NCBI RefSeq assembly: GCF_900176345.1
Contig: NZ_FWXU01000002.1
Span: 1-64,000 of the forward strand
Direction of reading: 5' to 3'
Origin: Rhizobium sp. RU36D
GTDB taxonomy: Bacteria > Pseudomonadota > Alphaproteobacteria > Rhizobiales > Rhizobiaceae
Length of the DNA stretch: 64,000 nt
Notes under the pieces: generated by a model
Seen by the model: only the letters and a program-made list of their open reading frames with translations
What the model was told of the DNA's origin: nothing
Database searches by the model: none
In this document: positions 8,567 through 16,756 of the stretch, piece after piece
Layout of the letters: each line of letters opens with the position of its first letter
Position numbering within the stretch: the first letter of the stretch is position 1
Translations under genes and position numbers: made by a program

Positions 8567-9429
8567 CAGGCGCTCCTTTCCCCGAGAAGACCCGCGGGGC
8601 GCAGTGAAAGGATAAGCAGGATGGTGGCGAAGCCAACGGCCGAGCGGTAGGTGGCCGGCAAGACCAGCACCGCCAGTTCCTCGCCAATGCCGATCATCAC
8701 AGCACCAAGCACGGCACCCGGAATGGAGCCGAGGCCGCCAAGCACAGCCGCGGCGAAAATGGACAATAGCAGCCGCGATCCCGTCATCGGATCGATGGCG
8801 GTATCAAGCCCCAGCAGCACGCCGCCGACACCCGCAAGCCCCGCGCCGAGCGCGACAGTCACCATGGCGATCCGGCGCGGATCCATGCCCATCAGTTTTC
8901 CCAGATCGGCATTGTCGGCCACCGCCCGCATCGCCTTGCCGAAGCGGGTGAAACGCAGGAAGGCAAACACAGCGGCCATGATCGCAAGCGCGATCAGAGC
9001 CGTCTGCAATTGTTGCGGTCCGATCCGTAAGTCCGCAAAGCGCCAGTCACGCGCCAACGGCGTGTCAAATCCCTGCAGATCATTGCCGAAGGTGAAGCGG
9101 ATAGCGTTTTCGATGATGAGGTTGACGGCGATCGAGGCAATCGCGACTGCTAGTGCTCCAGATGGCCGCAGCTTTGCCAGTGCGACCTCTTCGGCAAACA
9201 AGCCAACCGCCCCGCCGGCCACGAATGCCGTGATTGCGGAAGGCAAGACCCCGAAACCGAAATGCGTGTTCACATACCATGCGGCAAACGCGCCGACCGT
9301 GGCATAAGCCGCTATCGCGAAGTTCACATAGCGCAGCACTGCGAATATGGCGGTGAGGCCGATGGCGGGAATGGCAATCAGCATTCCCGTCATCACTCCG
9401 TTCAAGATGGCTTGAACCACGGTCGTCAT
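8566..9429 (-). CDS. livH: branched-chain amino acid-type ABC transporter permease LivH
   Basis: A 287-residue polytopic permease. The N-terminus AILNGVMTGMLIAIPAIGLTAIFAVLRYVNFA is the conserved first helix pair of LivH. The coupling segment is FGKAMRAVADNADLGKLMGMDPRR, near residue 165-190. It forms the second half of the channel with LivM. It starts seven bases after the binding-protein gene, so the two are tightly coupled. Nothing is truncated. Confidence 0.92.
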   Translation of the reverse strand: MTTVVQAILNGVMTGMLIAIPAIGLTAIFAVLRYVNFAIAAYATVGAFAAWYVNTHFGFGVLPSAITAFVAGGAVGLFAEEVALAKLRPSGALAVAIASIAVNLIIENAIRFTFGNDLQGFDTPLARDWRFADLRIGPQQLQTALIALAIMAAVFAFLRFTRFGKAMRAVADNADLGKLMGMDPRRIAMVTVALGAGLAGVGGVLLGLDTAIDPMTGSRLLLSIFAAAVLGGLGSIPGAVLGAVMIGIGEELAVLVLPATYRSAVGFATILLILSLRPAGLLGERSA

Positions 9430-9436
9430 CGTTGCC

Positions 9437-10633
9437 TCACGCGATCTTGACGAGGGTCAGTTTGCCGCCGAGAACCTGCTCGTAGCGGAAGGCGCTGTCG
9501 GTGATATCGCCCTTGTCGGTGAAGTCGCAGGGGCCTGAGGCACCCTGGTAATTTACCGGCTTGCCCTCGGCAATCAGCTTGAGCCCGTCGAGGGCGTTAT
9601 CGACCGCGGTGCCGTCAGCGCCCTGTGAGACAAGGCGGATGGCATCGCGGATCGAAACGCCGTCCGAATTGCCCGCCTTGGCGATCGCCAGCGCCACCAG
9701 GTTCATCTGGTCATAAACCTGCGTCGTGTAGGGATCGGGATTGGCCACGCCGATCAGACCCACCAGGCGCTTGTATGCCGTCGAGGTTTCGGCCGGCGAC
9801 GGTGCTATGGTGAAGATGCCTTCAACGACTTCTGCAGGCACGCTGTCGATGAGCTTCTGGTTGACGGAATATGCGAAGGCGATCTTCTTGCCTTCGTAAC
9901 CGGCGCGATAGATATCCTTGAGCAGAACGGTCGTATCGGCTGCGTAGCCACCCAGCACGATGACGTCAGGCTCATAGGCCATCATCTCGTCGACTTCGCT
10001 GCGGTAGGACGGCTTCTTGTCGTCGTAGATCAGCGACTTCGTCTCGCCGCCGGCGGCCGTGACGGCGCTGGTGATATTGGTGAACTGGCTTTCGGCGAAC
10101 GGCGTCTGCGGCGAGACGAAGAACAGCTTCTTGACACCCTGTTCGACTGCGAATTCACCGAACTTGCGGCCCTGGAGTATGGTCGTGGGCTGCGTGCGAA
10201 TAATGAAGCCCTGGTGGGGAAGCGTGGTGATCGCATCGGCGCCGGAAACGGTCAGCAGCATGGTTTTGGATTCCCAGCAGATCGGTGCGACGGCGGTTGT
10301 GACCGACGATGCCCAGGTGCCGATGATTGCCGAGACCTTGTCCACATCCACGAGCTTGCGGGCGGCACGGACGCCGGCTTCCGGGTTGGTCTGGTCGTCT
10401 TCGGAGATGATCTCGACCTTGCGTCCGAGGATGCCGCCGGCAGCATTGATCTCGTCCGCGACCGCCTGAATGGCCTTGACCATGACCGGGCCGTAGGTGC
10501 CGCCGGAGCCGGTCAGGGGCGTGAGCGCGCCGATACGGATGGCTTCCCCCTCTGCCATGGCGCGCAAGGGTGCGATGCTGGTGAGGGCAAGCGCTGCCGT
10601 CCCACCGAGGAAGGCGCGGCGATGAATCTTCAT
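9437..10633 (-). CDS. periplasmic substrate-binding protein, HAAT (Leu/amide) family
   Basis: A 398-residue protein from ATG 10633. The N-terminus MKIHRRAFLGGTAALALTS has a twin-arginine-like RRAFLG motif and a hydrophobic core ending near RAMA, so export may use the Tat route. The mature part shows the LivJ-type fold: IRIGALTPLTGSGGTYG, then AAGGILGRKVEIISEDDQTNPEAG, and the hinge segment VSAIIGTWASSVT. It captures the ligand for LivHMGF. Related proteins bind branched-chain amino acids, amides, urea or aromatic acids. The linked amidohydrolase argues for an amide-containing ligand. Confidence 0.9.
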   Translation of the reverse strand: MKIHRRAFLGGTAALALTSIAPLRAMAEGEAIRIGALTPLTGSGGTYGPVMVKAIQAVADEINAAGGILGRKVEIISEDDQTNPEAGVRAARKLVDVDKVSAIIGTWASSVTTAVAPICWESKTMLLTVSGADAITTLPHQGFIIRTQPTTILQGRKFGEFAVEQGVKKLFFVSPQTPFAESQFTNITSAVTAAGGETKSLIYDDKKPSYRSEVDEMMAYEPDVIVLGGYAADTTVLLKDIYRAGYEGKKIAFAYSVNQKLIDSVPAEVVEGIFTIAPSPAETSTAYKRLVGLIGVANPDPYTTQVYDQMNLVALAIAKAGNSDGVSIRDAIRLVSQGADGTAVDNALDGLKLIAEGKPVNYQGASGPCDFTDKGDITDSAFRYEQVLGGKLTLVKIA

Positions 10634-10695
10634 GTCGATCATGTCAGTTCCCTTTGTTGTTTATGCGGATAAAGCTCGGATGGGCATGCGTGTCG

Positions 10696-11397
10696 TCAGC
10701 CACCGAGAAACAGGCGGCGGATTTCCGGATCGACTGCGAGATCCTTGCCAGCACCCGTCGCCGCATTGCGGCCGGTGACGATGACATAACCGCGCGTCGA
10801 GATTTGCAGGGCCTCAAGGGCGTGCTGCTCGACCATCAGGATTGGAAGCCCGGTGGTGTTGAGCTCGATGATGGCGTCGAACAATTCGTTGGCCGCCTTG
10901 GGCGACAGACCGGCTGTCGGCTCGTCGAGCAGCAGCAGCTTGGGCTCCGTCATCAGGCCCATGCCCATGGCCAGCAATTGCCGCTGCCCGCCCGATAGTG
11001 TGCGGGCAAGCGCCTTGCGCTTTTCGGCCAGCACCGGATAGCGCGCATAGATCGCATCGCGGCGACCGGCCATTCCGCTCGGGTTGGAAAAGCTTGCCAC
11101 CTCAAGGTTTTCGGCGACCGACATGGTGCCGAAGACGTTCTTTTCCTGCATGACGAAGGCAAGCCCGGCCTTGGAGCGGCCAAGCGCATCCTGGCGGGTG
11201 ACGTCGACGCCGGAGATCGTCACGCTACCGCCCTTCAGCGGCACCAACCCGGCTATGGCCTTGAGCAATGTCGATTTGCCCGCGCCGTTTGGCCCGATTA
11301 TCGTGACGATCTCGCCCGACTGGATTTCGACCGTGGCACCCTTGAGAATTTCCTCTGCCGCGCCATAGCCGGCAATCAGTCCTTTTGCTTCCAGCAT
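10696..11397 (-). CDS. livF: ABC transporter ATPase LivF
   Basis: A 233-residue ATPase. Walker A is GPNGAGKS near residue 36, the signature is LSGGQRQLLAMG, and Walker B is LLLLDEPTAGLSP. The short length and the C-terminal LFLGG are typical of LivF. It pairs with LivG to power the LivHM channel. It begins two bases after the livG stop. A gap of about 60 bases separates it from the binding-protein gene. Confidence 0.92.
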   Translation of the reverse strand: MLEAKGLIAGYGAAEEILKGATVEIQSGEIVTIIGPNGAGKSTLLKAIAGLVPLKGGSVTISGVDVTRQDALGRSKAGLAFVMQEKNVFGTMSVAENLEVASFSNPSGMAGRRDAIYARYPVLAEKRKALARTLSGGQRQLLAMGMGLMTEPKLLLLDEPTAGLSPKAANELFDAIIELNTTGLPILMVEQHALEALQISTRGYVIVTGRNAATGAGKDLAVDPEIRRLFLGG

Positions 11398-11398
11398 G

Positions 11399-12163
11399 TC
11401 AGTGCCTTCCCCCGAGATAGGCTTCCTGGACCCGTTCGTCGGCGACGACCTCCTCGAAGCGGCCCTGGGTCAGCCGGCGACCTTCGGCCATCACGATCAC
11501 GGGGTCGCACAGATGGCCGATCAGCTTCATGTCGTGTTCGATCAGGCAGATCGTTACGCCCTCGGCATTCAGCGCGCGCAGATGTTCGGCGATTTCGCCT
11601 GTCAGCGTCGGGTTGACGCCCGCCATGGGCTCGTCGAGCAGGATAAGACGCGGCTTGGCCATCAGTGCGCGGCCGATTTCCAGCAGTTTCTTTTGCCCGC
11701 CTGACAGCGCGGTTACGGGATTGTCGAGCACATGGGAGAGCCGCAGTCGGGCAGCGACGGCCAGCGCCTCCTGAGCAAGCTCGTCCTCGTGCCGGCGGGC
11801 CGTGCGGTTGCCGGTCAGGCTGGCGAGCAGGCCTTCGCCGGGATGCCGCTGCCCATAGAGCATCAGGTGCTGGAACACCGTCAACTTTGGAAAACCGCGC
11901 GCCAGCTGGAATGTCCTGACCAGGCCGCGCTCGACGCGCTCGCGGGGCGATACACCTGTGATGTCGGTACCATCCAGCAGTACTTGCCCGCCGTCTGGCG
12001 GAAACAGGCCCGAGACCGCATTGAAAAGCGTGGATTTCCCCGCGCCATTTGGTCCTATCAATCCCGTGATCGTGCCATCGATTACCGTCAGATCGACGCC
12101 GTTCAGGATCTTCACGCCATAGAAGCTGCGCGTAACGCGCTTAACCTCGAGAAGCGACTTCAT
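11399..12163 (-). CDS. livG: ABC transporter ATPase LivG
   Basis: A 254-residue ATPase from ATG 12163, chosen because it overlaps the upstream TetR stop as ATGA and matches the usual LivG start (MKSLLEVKRV). Walker A is GPNGAGKS, the LivG-specific GLVRTFQLARGFPKLTV precedes the helical domain, the signature is LSGGQKKLLEIG, and Walker B is LILLDEPMAGVNP. The C-terminus ends in VQEAYLGG, as is usual in LivG. It forms a heterodimer with LivF. Confidence 0.92.
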   Translation of the reverse strand: MKSLLEVKRVTRSFYGVKILNGVDLTVIDGTITGLIGPNGAGKSTLFNAVSGLFPPDGGQVLLDGTDITGVSPRERVERGLVRTFQLARGFPKLTVFQHLMLYGQRHPGEGLLASLTGNRTARRHEDELAQEALAVAARLRLSHVLDNPVTALSGGQKKLLEIGRALMAKPRLILLDEPMAGVNPTLTGEIAEHLRALNAEGVTICLIEHDMKLIGHLCDPVIVMAEGRRLTQGRFEEVVADERVQEAYLGGRH

Positions 12164-12813
12164 GCCTTGATCTCCCCGGGAGCGGAGAGGCTGGCAAAAT
12201 AGGCGCGAACCTGTTGCTTCCAGAATTCCAAGAGGTGTTCGTAATAGGATCTGTCGGAACGCAGCACGGTTTGCGCGATCATGCCCCGGATCATGCACAT
12301 GGTCGCGTTCATCACCACGCGGACCTTTACCGGCTCGACGCTGCGATGGACGGCCAAGGCAGACCAGATTGCATCCAGCCCGTCGTGAAACTCCTGCACG
12401 ACAGGAATGAGGCGACTGCGGAAGCCCGGGTTGTGGCGCGCCTCCGGGAGGTATTCCATTGTGACGTAGAAAAGGCGATCAAACATGATGTCCCAGAGGT
12501 AGTCGACGATTTCGTCGCTGGACCCGCCACGCGTGCCAAACTCATCCGCGAACCGAAAAAGCTTCTTGTTGACGATCGCCAGATGGTTGGCGACGGCGCT
12601 GACAATCACATCTTCCTTGGTTGCAAAATGATGGGTCAGCGCGCCGCGGGAGACCTTGGCTCTTGCGGCGATTTCGGGTGTCGAGGTCTTGGCAAAGCCC
12701 TTGTCATGAAGAAGGTCGATGGTCGCGTTTAAGATCGCCTGAACAGTCTCGTCTGACCGCTCTCTTTGGGTGCGCGTCTGTGGTTTTGCAGTGGCTTTGG
12801 CGGGTTTCAGCAT
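12160..12813 (-). CDS. TetR-family transcriptional regulator
   Basis: A 217-residue regulator. The N-terminal helix-turn-helix spans about residues 20-68, with the recognition part AARAKVSRGALTHHFATKEDVI. The C-terminal ligand domain is helical and diverse. GAGGG lies a few bases before the ATG. It heads the operon and overlaps livG by four bases, so it probably represses its own transport operon until the ligand is present. A partial palindrome at 12902-12919 is a candidate operator. Confidence 0.9.
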   Translation of the reverse strand: MLKPAKATAKPQTRTQRERSDETVQAILNATIDLLHDKGFAKTSTPEIAARAKVSRGALTHHFATKEDVIVSAVANHLAIVNKKLFRFADEFGTRGGSSDEIVDYLWDIMFDRLFYVTMEYLPEARHNPGFRSRLIPVVQEFHDGLDAIWSALAVHRSVEPVKVRVVMNATMCMIRGMIAQTVLRSDRSYYEHLLEFWKQQVRAYFASLSAPGEIKA

Positions 12814-12901
12814 GTGCCCTCGAGCAGTAGTGGCTGTTCTTTGTGCATTCGTCCCTGGAGGCCGAAATTTGGGCCTGACACAAAAGCGCCATACAACTTA
12901 C

Positions 12902-12919
12902 AAACAGTCAAGTCTGTTT
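12902..12919. promoter_or_regulatory. candidate TetR operator upstream of the liv operon
   Basis: Inverted arms AAACAG and CTGTTT are separated by six bases, about 90 bases upstream of the tetR start. The position fits an autoregulatory operator. The centre is not symmetrical and no second copy was seen, so this is a suggestion only. Confidence 0.35.
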
Positions 12920-13049
12920 TTATGTTGGCTTTCGCTGAGGGCCATCTGAAGCACTGCAAGGACGCAGCGCATCACTGTCGATCCCTGTCTGGGATGACTG
13001 TCAGTGGAGACGCATCATACTCCGATGGCGGATGGACGGGGGTCGATGA

Positions 13050-13961
13050 TCAGCTATCGTCGGAAGAAGGAGGGAGCGCGATGACGGCCGATCCTGGTGT
13101 CGCAGACTTCAAGCCGCGAAGCTTTTCCCGGATGATGGTCAGCAGACCGGCCGACGCAATGACGACGATACCGACGAGAGCGAGTGCGTCAGGATATTCG
13201 CCAAACAGCAGAATCCCGAACACCACCGCCCAGGCGAGCTGGGAATAATGCATCGGCGCGATCTGGTTGGCGTTTCCATAGCGCGCGGCCAGAACGAAAG
13301 CCCATTGCCCCAGGCCATAACAGACACCTGCGAGCGCCAGCAGCGCCAGCTCCCGCAGCGTGGGAACCGTGATGCCCCGGAATGTCATGGCAACGGCATT
13401 GATCGCCAGGAGATAGAGGATGAGCGTGCCCAGCACGCTGGTGGTCTTCACCTTGCCGCCGACGCGCCGGAGAATGATGATCGCCGTGCCCGTGCCAAGC
13501 CCGGTGCCGATGGCGGCGAGATGACCCAGTTCGAAGGGCAGATAGCCAGGCTTGACCACGAGAAGCACGCCTATGAAGCCGATGACCACGGCGGTCCAGC
13601 GCCAGGGTCCGACATATTCCTTCAGCACCAGGGCCGACATGATCGTCACGAATAGCGGCGATAGAAACACCAGCGCATAGGCATGGGCGAGGGGAATGGT
13701 GGTGAAGGCATAGACGCCGCAAAGGCTCGCCACGACGCCGCAAATGGCGCGACCATGGACGGCAAGCGGATAGGGCGTGCGCCAGAAATCCCGCCATTTC
13801 TCATTGGGGTGGCGGGTGATCAGCAGGGCGAGCCCCGCAAAGACATTGACGATAAAGGCGATCTCGAAAATCGTCAGCTGACCGCCGGCACCCTTGACCG
13901 AAGCATCGGTGATGGAGAAGGCCGCATAGGCGAGCAGCGCGAGAATATAGACATTGGTCAC
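13050..13961 (-). CDS. DMT/EamA-family membrane transporter
   Basis: A 303-residue protein with about ten hydrophobic segments in two similar halves, the two-EamA layout of drug/metabolite transporters. The first half has LPLAHAYALVFLSPLFVTIMSALVLKE, the typical end of an EamA repeat; the second half ends around HYSQLAWAVVFGILLFGEYPD. The start is a GTG at 13961. Such proteins export amino acids, sugars or metabolites across the inner membrane. It is on the same strand as tetR but about 240 bases apart, so it is probably a separate unit. The substrate is unknown. Confidence 0.85.
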   Translation of the reverse strand: MTNVYILALLAYAAFSITDASVKGAGGQLTIFEIAFIVNVFAGLALLITRHPNEKWRDFWRTPYPLAVHGRAICGVVASLCGVYAFTTIPLAHAYALVFLSPLFVTIMSALVLKEYVGPWRWTAVVIGFIGVLLVVKPGYLPFELGHLAAIGTGLGTGTAIIILRRVGGKVKTTSVLGTLILYLLAINAVAMTFRGITVPTLRELALLALAGVCYGLGQWAFVLAARYGNANQIAPMHYSQLAWAVVFGILLFGEYPDALALVGIVVIASAGLLTIIREKLRGLKSATPGSAVIALPPSSDDS

Positions 13962-14138
13962 CGTGCGGCTCGCATTCGATATGTCATTTCAACTCATGGA
14001 CTTAGACGATCCTTTCGTGCTCAAAGGTTGATGTCAAGCAGTTTGGCTTGATGGCTGCTCGCGGACATGCCCACCGCCGGCATCGGAACGGCGGGCTGCA
14101 GACTGGTGCGGGGCATTGCCAGTATTTGATTGGCCGCG

Positions 14139-15035
14139 CTAGCCCGGCACATGTGCGGTCTGGACCAGGGCGGCCTTCAACCGCGCCGTCTCCATGCCAA
14201 GCTCGATGAACTGGCGGGCATGGCGGGCCAGGGCGACATTGTCGTTCCAGAGGTTGCGCCAGATGGCGGTCTTCAGCGACAGATCCTTGTCCACGATCGC
14301 GGTCGAGAAGGATTCGAAGGTGACATAGTCGTCCCAGCCGATGGCCACCAGCGCATCGAAAATCGCGGCGAAATCGATGGTGCCGGTGCCGAGATAGCCG
14401 CGGTGGCTTTCCCCGATATGCACATAGCCGATCTTGTCGGCGGCATGGCGAATGGCAAGGCCGACATCGGCTTCCTCGATGTTCATATGGAACGTATCGA
14501 GATGCAGGAAGACGTTTGAAGCGCCGGTGTCGCGGATATAGGCCAGGCCCTGGGCTGCGGTATTGAGCATGTTGCTCTCGAAGCGATTGACCACTTCAAG
14601 ATTGAGCGTCACGCCGGATGACTTGGCGCGGTCGGCGACCTTCGACAGGGCGGTGACGCTGTTGTCCCAGCCCTTGCGGGTCAGCGCATGTTCCTGCTTG
14701 CCATGGGCGGAGCTCAGGATGCCGGCGAGTTTCTCGCCACCGAGATCGCGCACCAGGGCAACGGCCCGATCAAGGATGTCGATACCCTTGGCGACCACGG
14801 CGGGATCCTCGCTGGAGAGATCGCCCTCGGGCGGGAGACCCATGCTGATGGCCACGTCGAGCTTGAGCGCCTGCAGTCGGCCCGCTAGCCATGCCACATC
14901 CACCTGCGCGGGATCGAGATAGGAGAACTCGATCAGGTTGAAGCCGAGGCTGTGAGAGCTTTCGAGCGCCTTCTCCAGGTCCGCACGGGAAGAGCCTGCG
15001 CTCCAGACAAAGGAATGGACACCGATTTTCGACAT
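14139..15035 (-). CDS. sugar-phosphate isomerase/epimerase-like TIM barrel protein
   Basis: A 298-residue protein from ATG 15035; a TTG lies seven codons upstream. It has the xylose-isomerase-like TIM barrel of D-tagatose/D-psicose 3-epimerases: EFSYLDPAQ on an early strand, NLEVVNRFESN (catalytic Glu), HLDTFHMNIEE (metal-binding Asp/His), HIGESHRGYLG, and FESFS near the end (second Glu). It probably isomerises or epimerises the sugar brought in by the adjacent transporter. It is the last gene of the DeoR-kinase-ABC operon. A stem-loop lies between it and the binding-protein gene. Confidence 0.85.
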   Translation of the reverse strand: MSKIGVHSFVWSAGSSRADLEKALESSHSLGFNLIEFSYLDPAQVDVAWLAGRLQALKLDVAISMGLPPEGDLSSEDPAVVAKGIDILDRAVALVRDLGGEKLAGILSSAHGKQEHALTRKGWDNSVTALSKVADRAKSSGVTLNLEVVNRFESNMLNTAAQGLAYIRDTGASNVFLHLDTFHMNIEEADVGLAIRHAADKIGYVHIGESHRGYLGTGTIDFAAIFDALVAIGWDDYVTFESFSTAIVDKDLSLKTAIWRNLWNDNVALARHARQFIELGMETARLKAALVQTAHVPG

Positions 15036-15075
15036 GGTCGCAGCCGCTTTCGTCAATGATAACAGGGAAGGTGAC

Positions 15076-15107
15076 CGCCGGGCATGCCGTCTTAGACATG
15101 CCCGGCG
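15076..15107 (-). terminator. perfect 11-bp stem-loop after the sugar-binding protein gene
   Basis: CGCCGGGCATG (15076-15086) pairs perfectly with CATGCCCGGCG (15097-15107) across a ten-base loop. On the minus strand it lies between the binding-protein stop and the isomerase start. No T-run follows, so it is more likely an mRNA-protecting or attenuating hairpin than a full terminator. Confidence 0.6.
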
Positions 15108-15123
15108 TTCCGGGAGGAAAAGA

Positions 15124-16062
15124 TTAGCGGGCGGCAGTCCAGCCCTTGTAATCCTTGACGTTTTCGGCCGTGATCAGCTGCGGATCCAGCAGCACGACCG
15201 GCTCTGCCGGCTTGTTGCCGTTCAGCACCTCAACGCCCATCTTCAGCGCCTGGCCGGCCATGACATAGGGATCCTGCGAGGCAGACGCCTTGATCATCAA
15301 GGTGCCCGATGCCAGCGACTTTTCGATATCGGGGGCGCCATCCACGGCGGTCAGGAAGAATTCGCTGCGGTTCAGCTGCTTGGCCGCCAGTTCGGCGCCG
15401 ATGGCCGTGGGATCGTTGATCGCGAAGACGGCGTCGATCTTGTCGAAGCGGGTCAGCAGGCCCTGCATGACGGCCAGACCGCCATCGCGCGAACCCTGGC
15501 CGTTCTGGTCATCGGATAGGATCTTGATGCCGGCATGCTTGCCGAGCGCTTCCTTGCAGCCCTGGACACGTTCCAGGATCGAGGACGATGCGGGGCCGTT
15601 GATGATGACCACGTCGCCCTTGCCGCCCAGCTTGTCGGCGATGTAGTTGCAGGCTTCGGAGCCGGCCTTGACGTTGTTGGTCATGACGGTGACATCGGCG
15701 CCGGGCGCGGAGACGTCGAAGGCGGCAACGACCACGCCAGCGGCCTGGGCCTTCTTGACGGCCGGTGCGATGGCCTTGGCATCCACGGCGTTCAGCATGA
15801 TGATGTCGACGCCGGCGGCGATGAAGCTGTCGACCTGTGACACCTGCTTGTTCAGGTCGTAATCTGCGGAGACCGAGATGACCTCGACATTGGGGTTGAT
15901 CTCCTTGGCGCGGTCTTCGATGCCCTTGATGGTGGCAACGAAGAAGGGGTTGCCGAGCAGGCCGACGGAAATGCCGATTTTCTTCAGATCTTTTGCGGCG
16001 GCAGGCATGGCGATTGCAACGGCCATGGCGGTGCCGACGAGCAGCTTGGACATAAGACGCAT
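15124..16062 (-). CDS. periplasmic sugar-binding protein, RbsB-like
   Basis: A 312-residue protein from ATG 16062, with AAGGAGG seven bases upstream. Residues 1-23 are a signal peptide ending in MPAAA. The mature part has the ribose-binding type fold: IGISVGLLGNPFFVATIKG, QVSQVDSFIAAGVDIIMLNAVD, and the second domain INGPASSSILERVQGC. It belongs to an operon that should also hold an ATPase and a permease, but both are truncated here (16131-16756). If the protein is still made, it must work with another membrane complex or has no partner. Its ligand is unknown. Confidence 0.9.
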   Translation of the reverse strand: MRLMSKLLVGTAMAVAIAMPAAAKDLKKIGISVGLLGNPFFVATIKGIEDRAKEINPNVEVISVSADYDLNKQVSQVDSFIAAGVDIIMLNAVDAKAIAPAVKKAQAAGVVVAAFDVSAPGADVTVMTNNVKAGSEACNYIADKLGGKGDVVIINGPASSSILERVQGCKEALGKHAGIKILSDDQNGQGSRDGGLAVMQGLLTRFDKIDAVFAINDPTAIGAELAAKQLNRSEFFLTAVDGAPDIEKSLASGTLMIKASASQDPYVMAGQALKMGVEVLNGNKPAEPVVLLDPQLITAENVKDYKGWTAAR

Positions 16063-16130
16063 GTTTTCCTCCTTGGAAGGCGCTCCTCGCGCCGTTGTTT
16101 CCGGTCGCAACCGGTTTGTTCAGCCGGGCA

Positions 16131-16288
16131 TCATGTCCGGCCAAGCCCTTGCAGCCTGTATCGATCGAGCCCGACGGCGACGATGATGACGAGGCCCTTG
16201 ATGATGTATTGCCAGATGTCAGAGACCCCTACGAGGATGAGCCCGTTGGACAGGACGGCGATGATGAGCGCGCCGATCAGCGTGCCCC
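16131..16288 (-). pseudogene. C-terminal remnant of an RbsC-type sugar permease
   Basis: Reading the minus strand from about 16288 to the TGA at 16131 gives roughly 52 residues. They begin GTLIGALIIAVLSNGLILVG and continue through DIWQYIIKGLVIIVAV, the last two helices of RbsC permeases. The complete permease at 31577-32641 ends with the homologous GGTIIGAFVIGILADGLIMMG. Everything upstream of this tail is missing, and the sequence joins directly to an ATPase gene in a different frame. It has no start of its own. Confidence 0.85.
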
Positions 16289-16756
16289 CATCTGGCGCTC
16301 GCCGAGCGACAGATCGGCGACGCGGCGCCCGCTGTCAAAGCCGATGCCGAGTTGGCGTAAGATCGGTTCCGCCCGGCGCCGCATCTCGGCGCGATCGGTC
16401 AGGCCGAACCGGGAGGGTTCGTTGCCGAGGAACATGTTCTGCGCCACCGTGAGGTTCGGCGCCAGCGACAGCTCCTGATAAATCACGGCGATGCCATGGG
16501 CCTTGGCCTTTAGCGGGTCGCTGAGCGTCACCGGTTGCCCGTTGATCACGACGGCCCCGCCCGGATCTGCGGTATAGGCGCCGGACAGGATCTTCATGAG
16601 CGTCGATTTGCCGGCGCCGTTTTCGCCCATCAGCGCGTGGACTTCGCCGGGATAGACGGTGAGGCTCACGCCGGAAAGCGCCTTGGTGACACCAAAGGTC
16701 TTGCTGATGTCGCGCATTTCCAGAAGCGTTTGGATCGGCTGAGGCGAGATGGTCAT
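16277..16756 (-). pseudogene. N-terminal remnant of an RbsA-type sugar ABC ATPase
   Basis: A 159-residue frame from ATG 16756, which overlaps the kinase stop (ATGA). It holds Walker A (GENGAGKST) and the Q-loop region IYQELSLAPNLTV, and stops in the signature at LSLGERQM, followed by three out-of-frame residues. RbsA proteins are about 500 residues long, so Walker B, the whole second ATPase half and most of the following permease gene are lost. The junction lies near 16285-16292. Without Walker B it cannot hydrolyse ATP. Confidence 0.88.

Noticed and set aside
16095..16478. Plus-strand frame across the broken ABC genes
   Set aside because: It is antisense to clear RbsA and RbsC remnants and has no family features.
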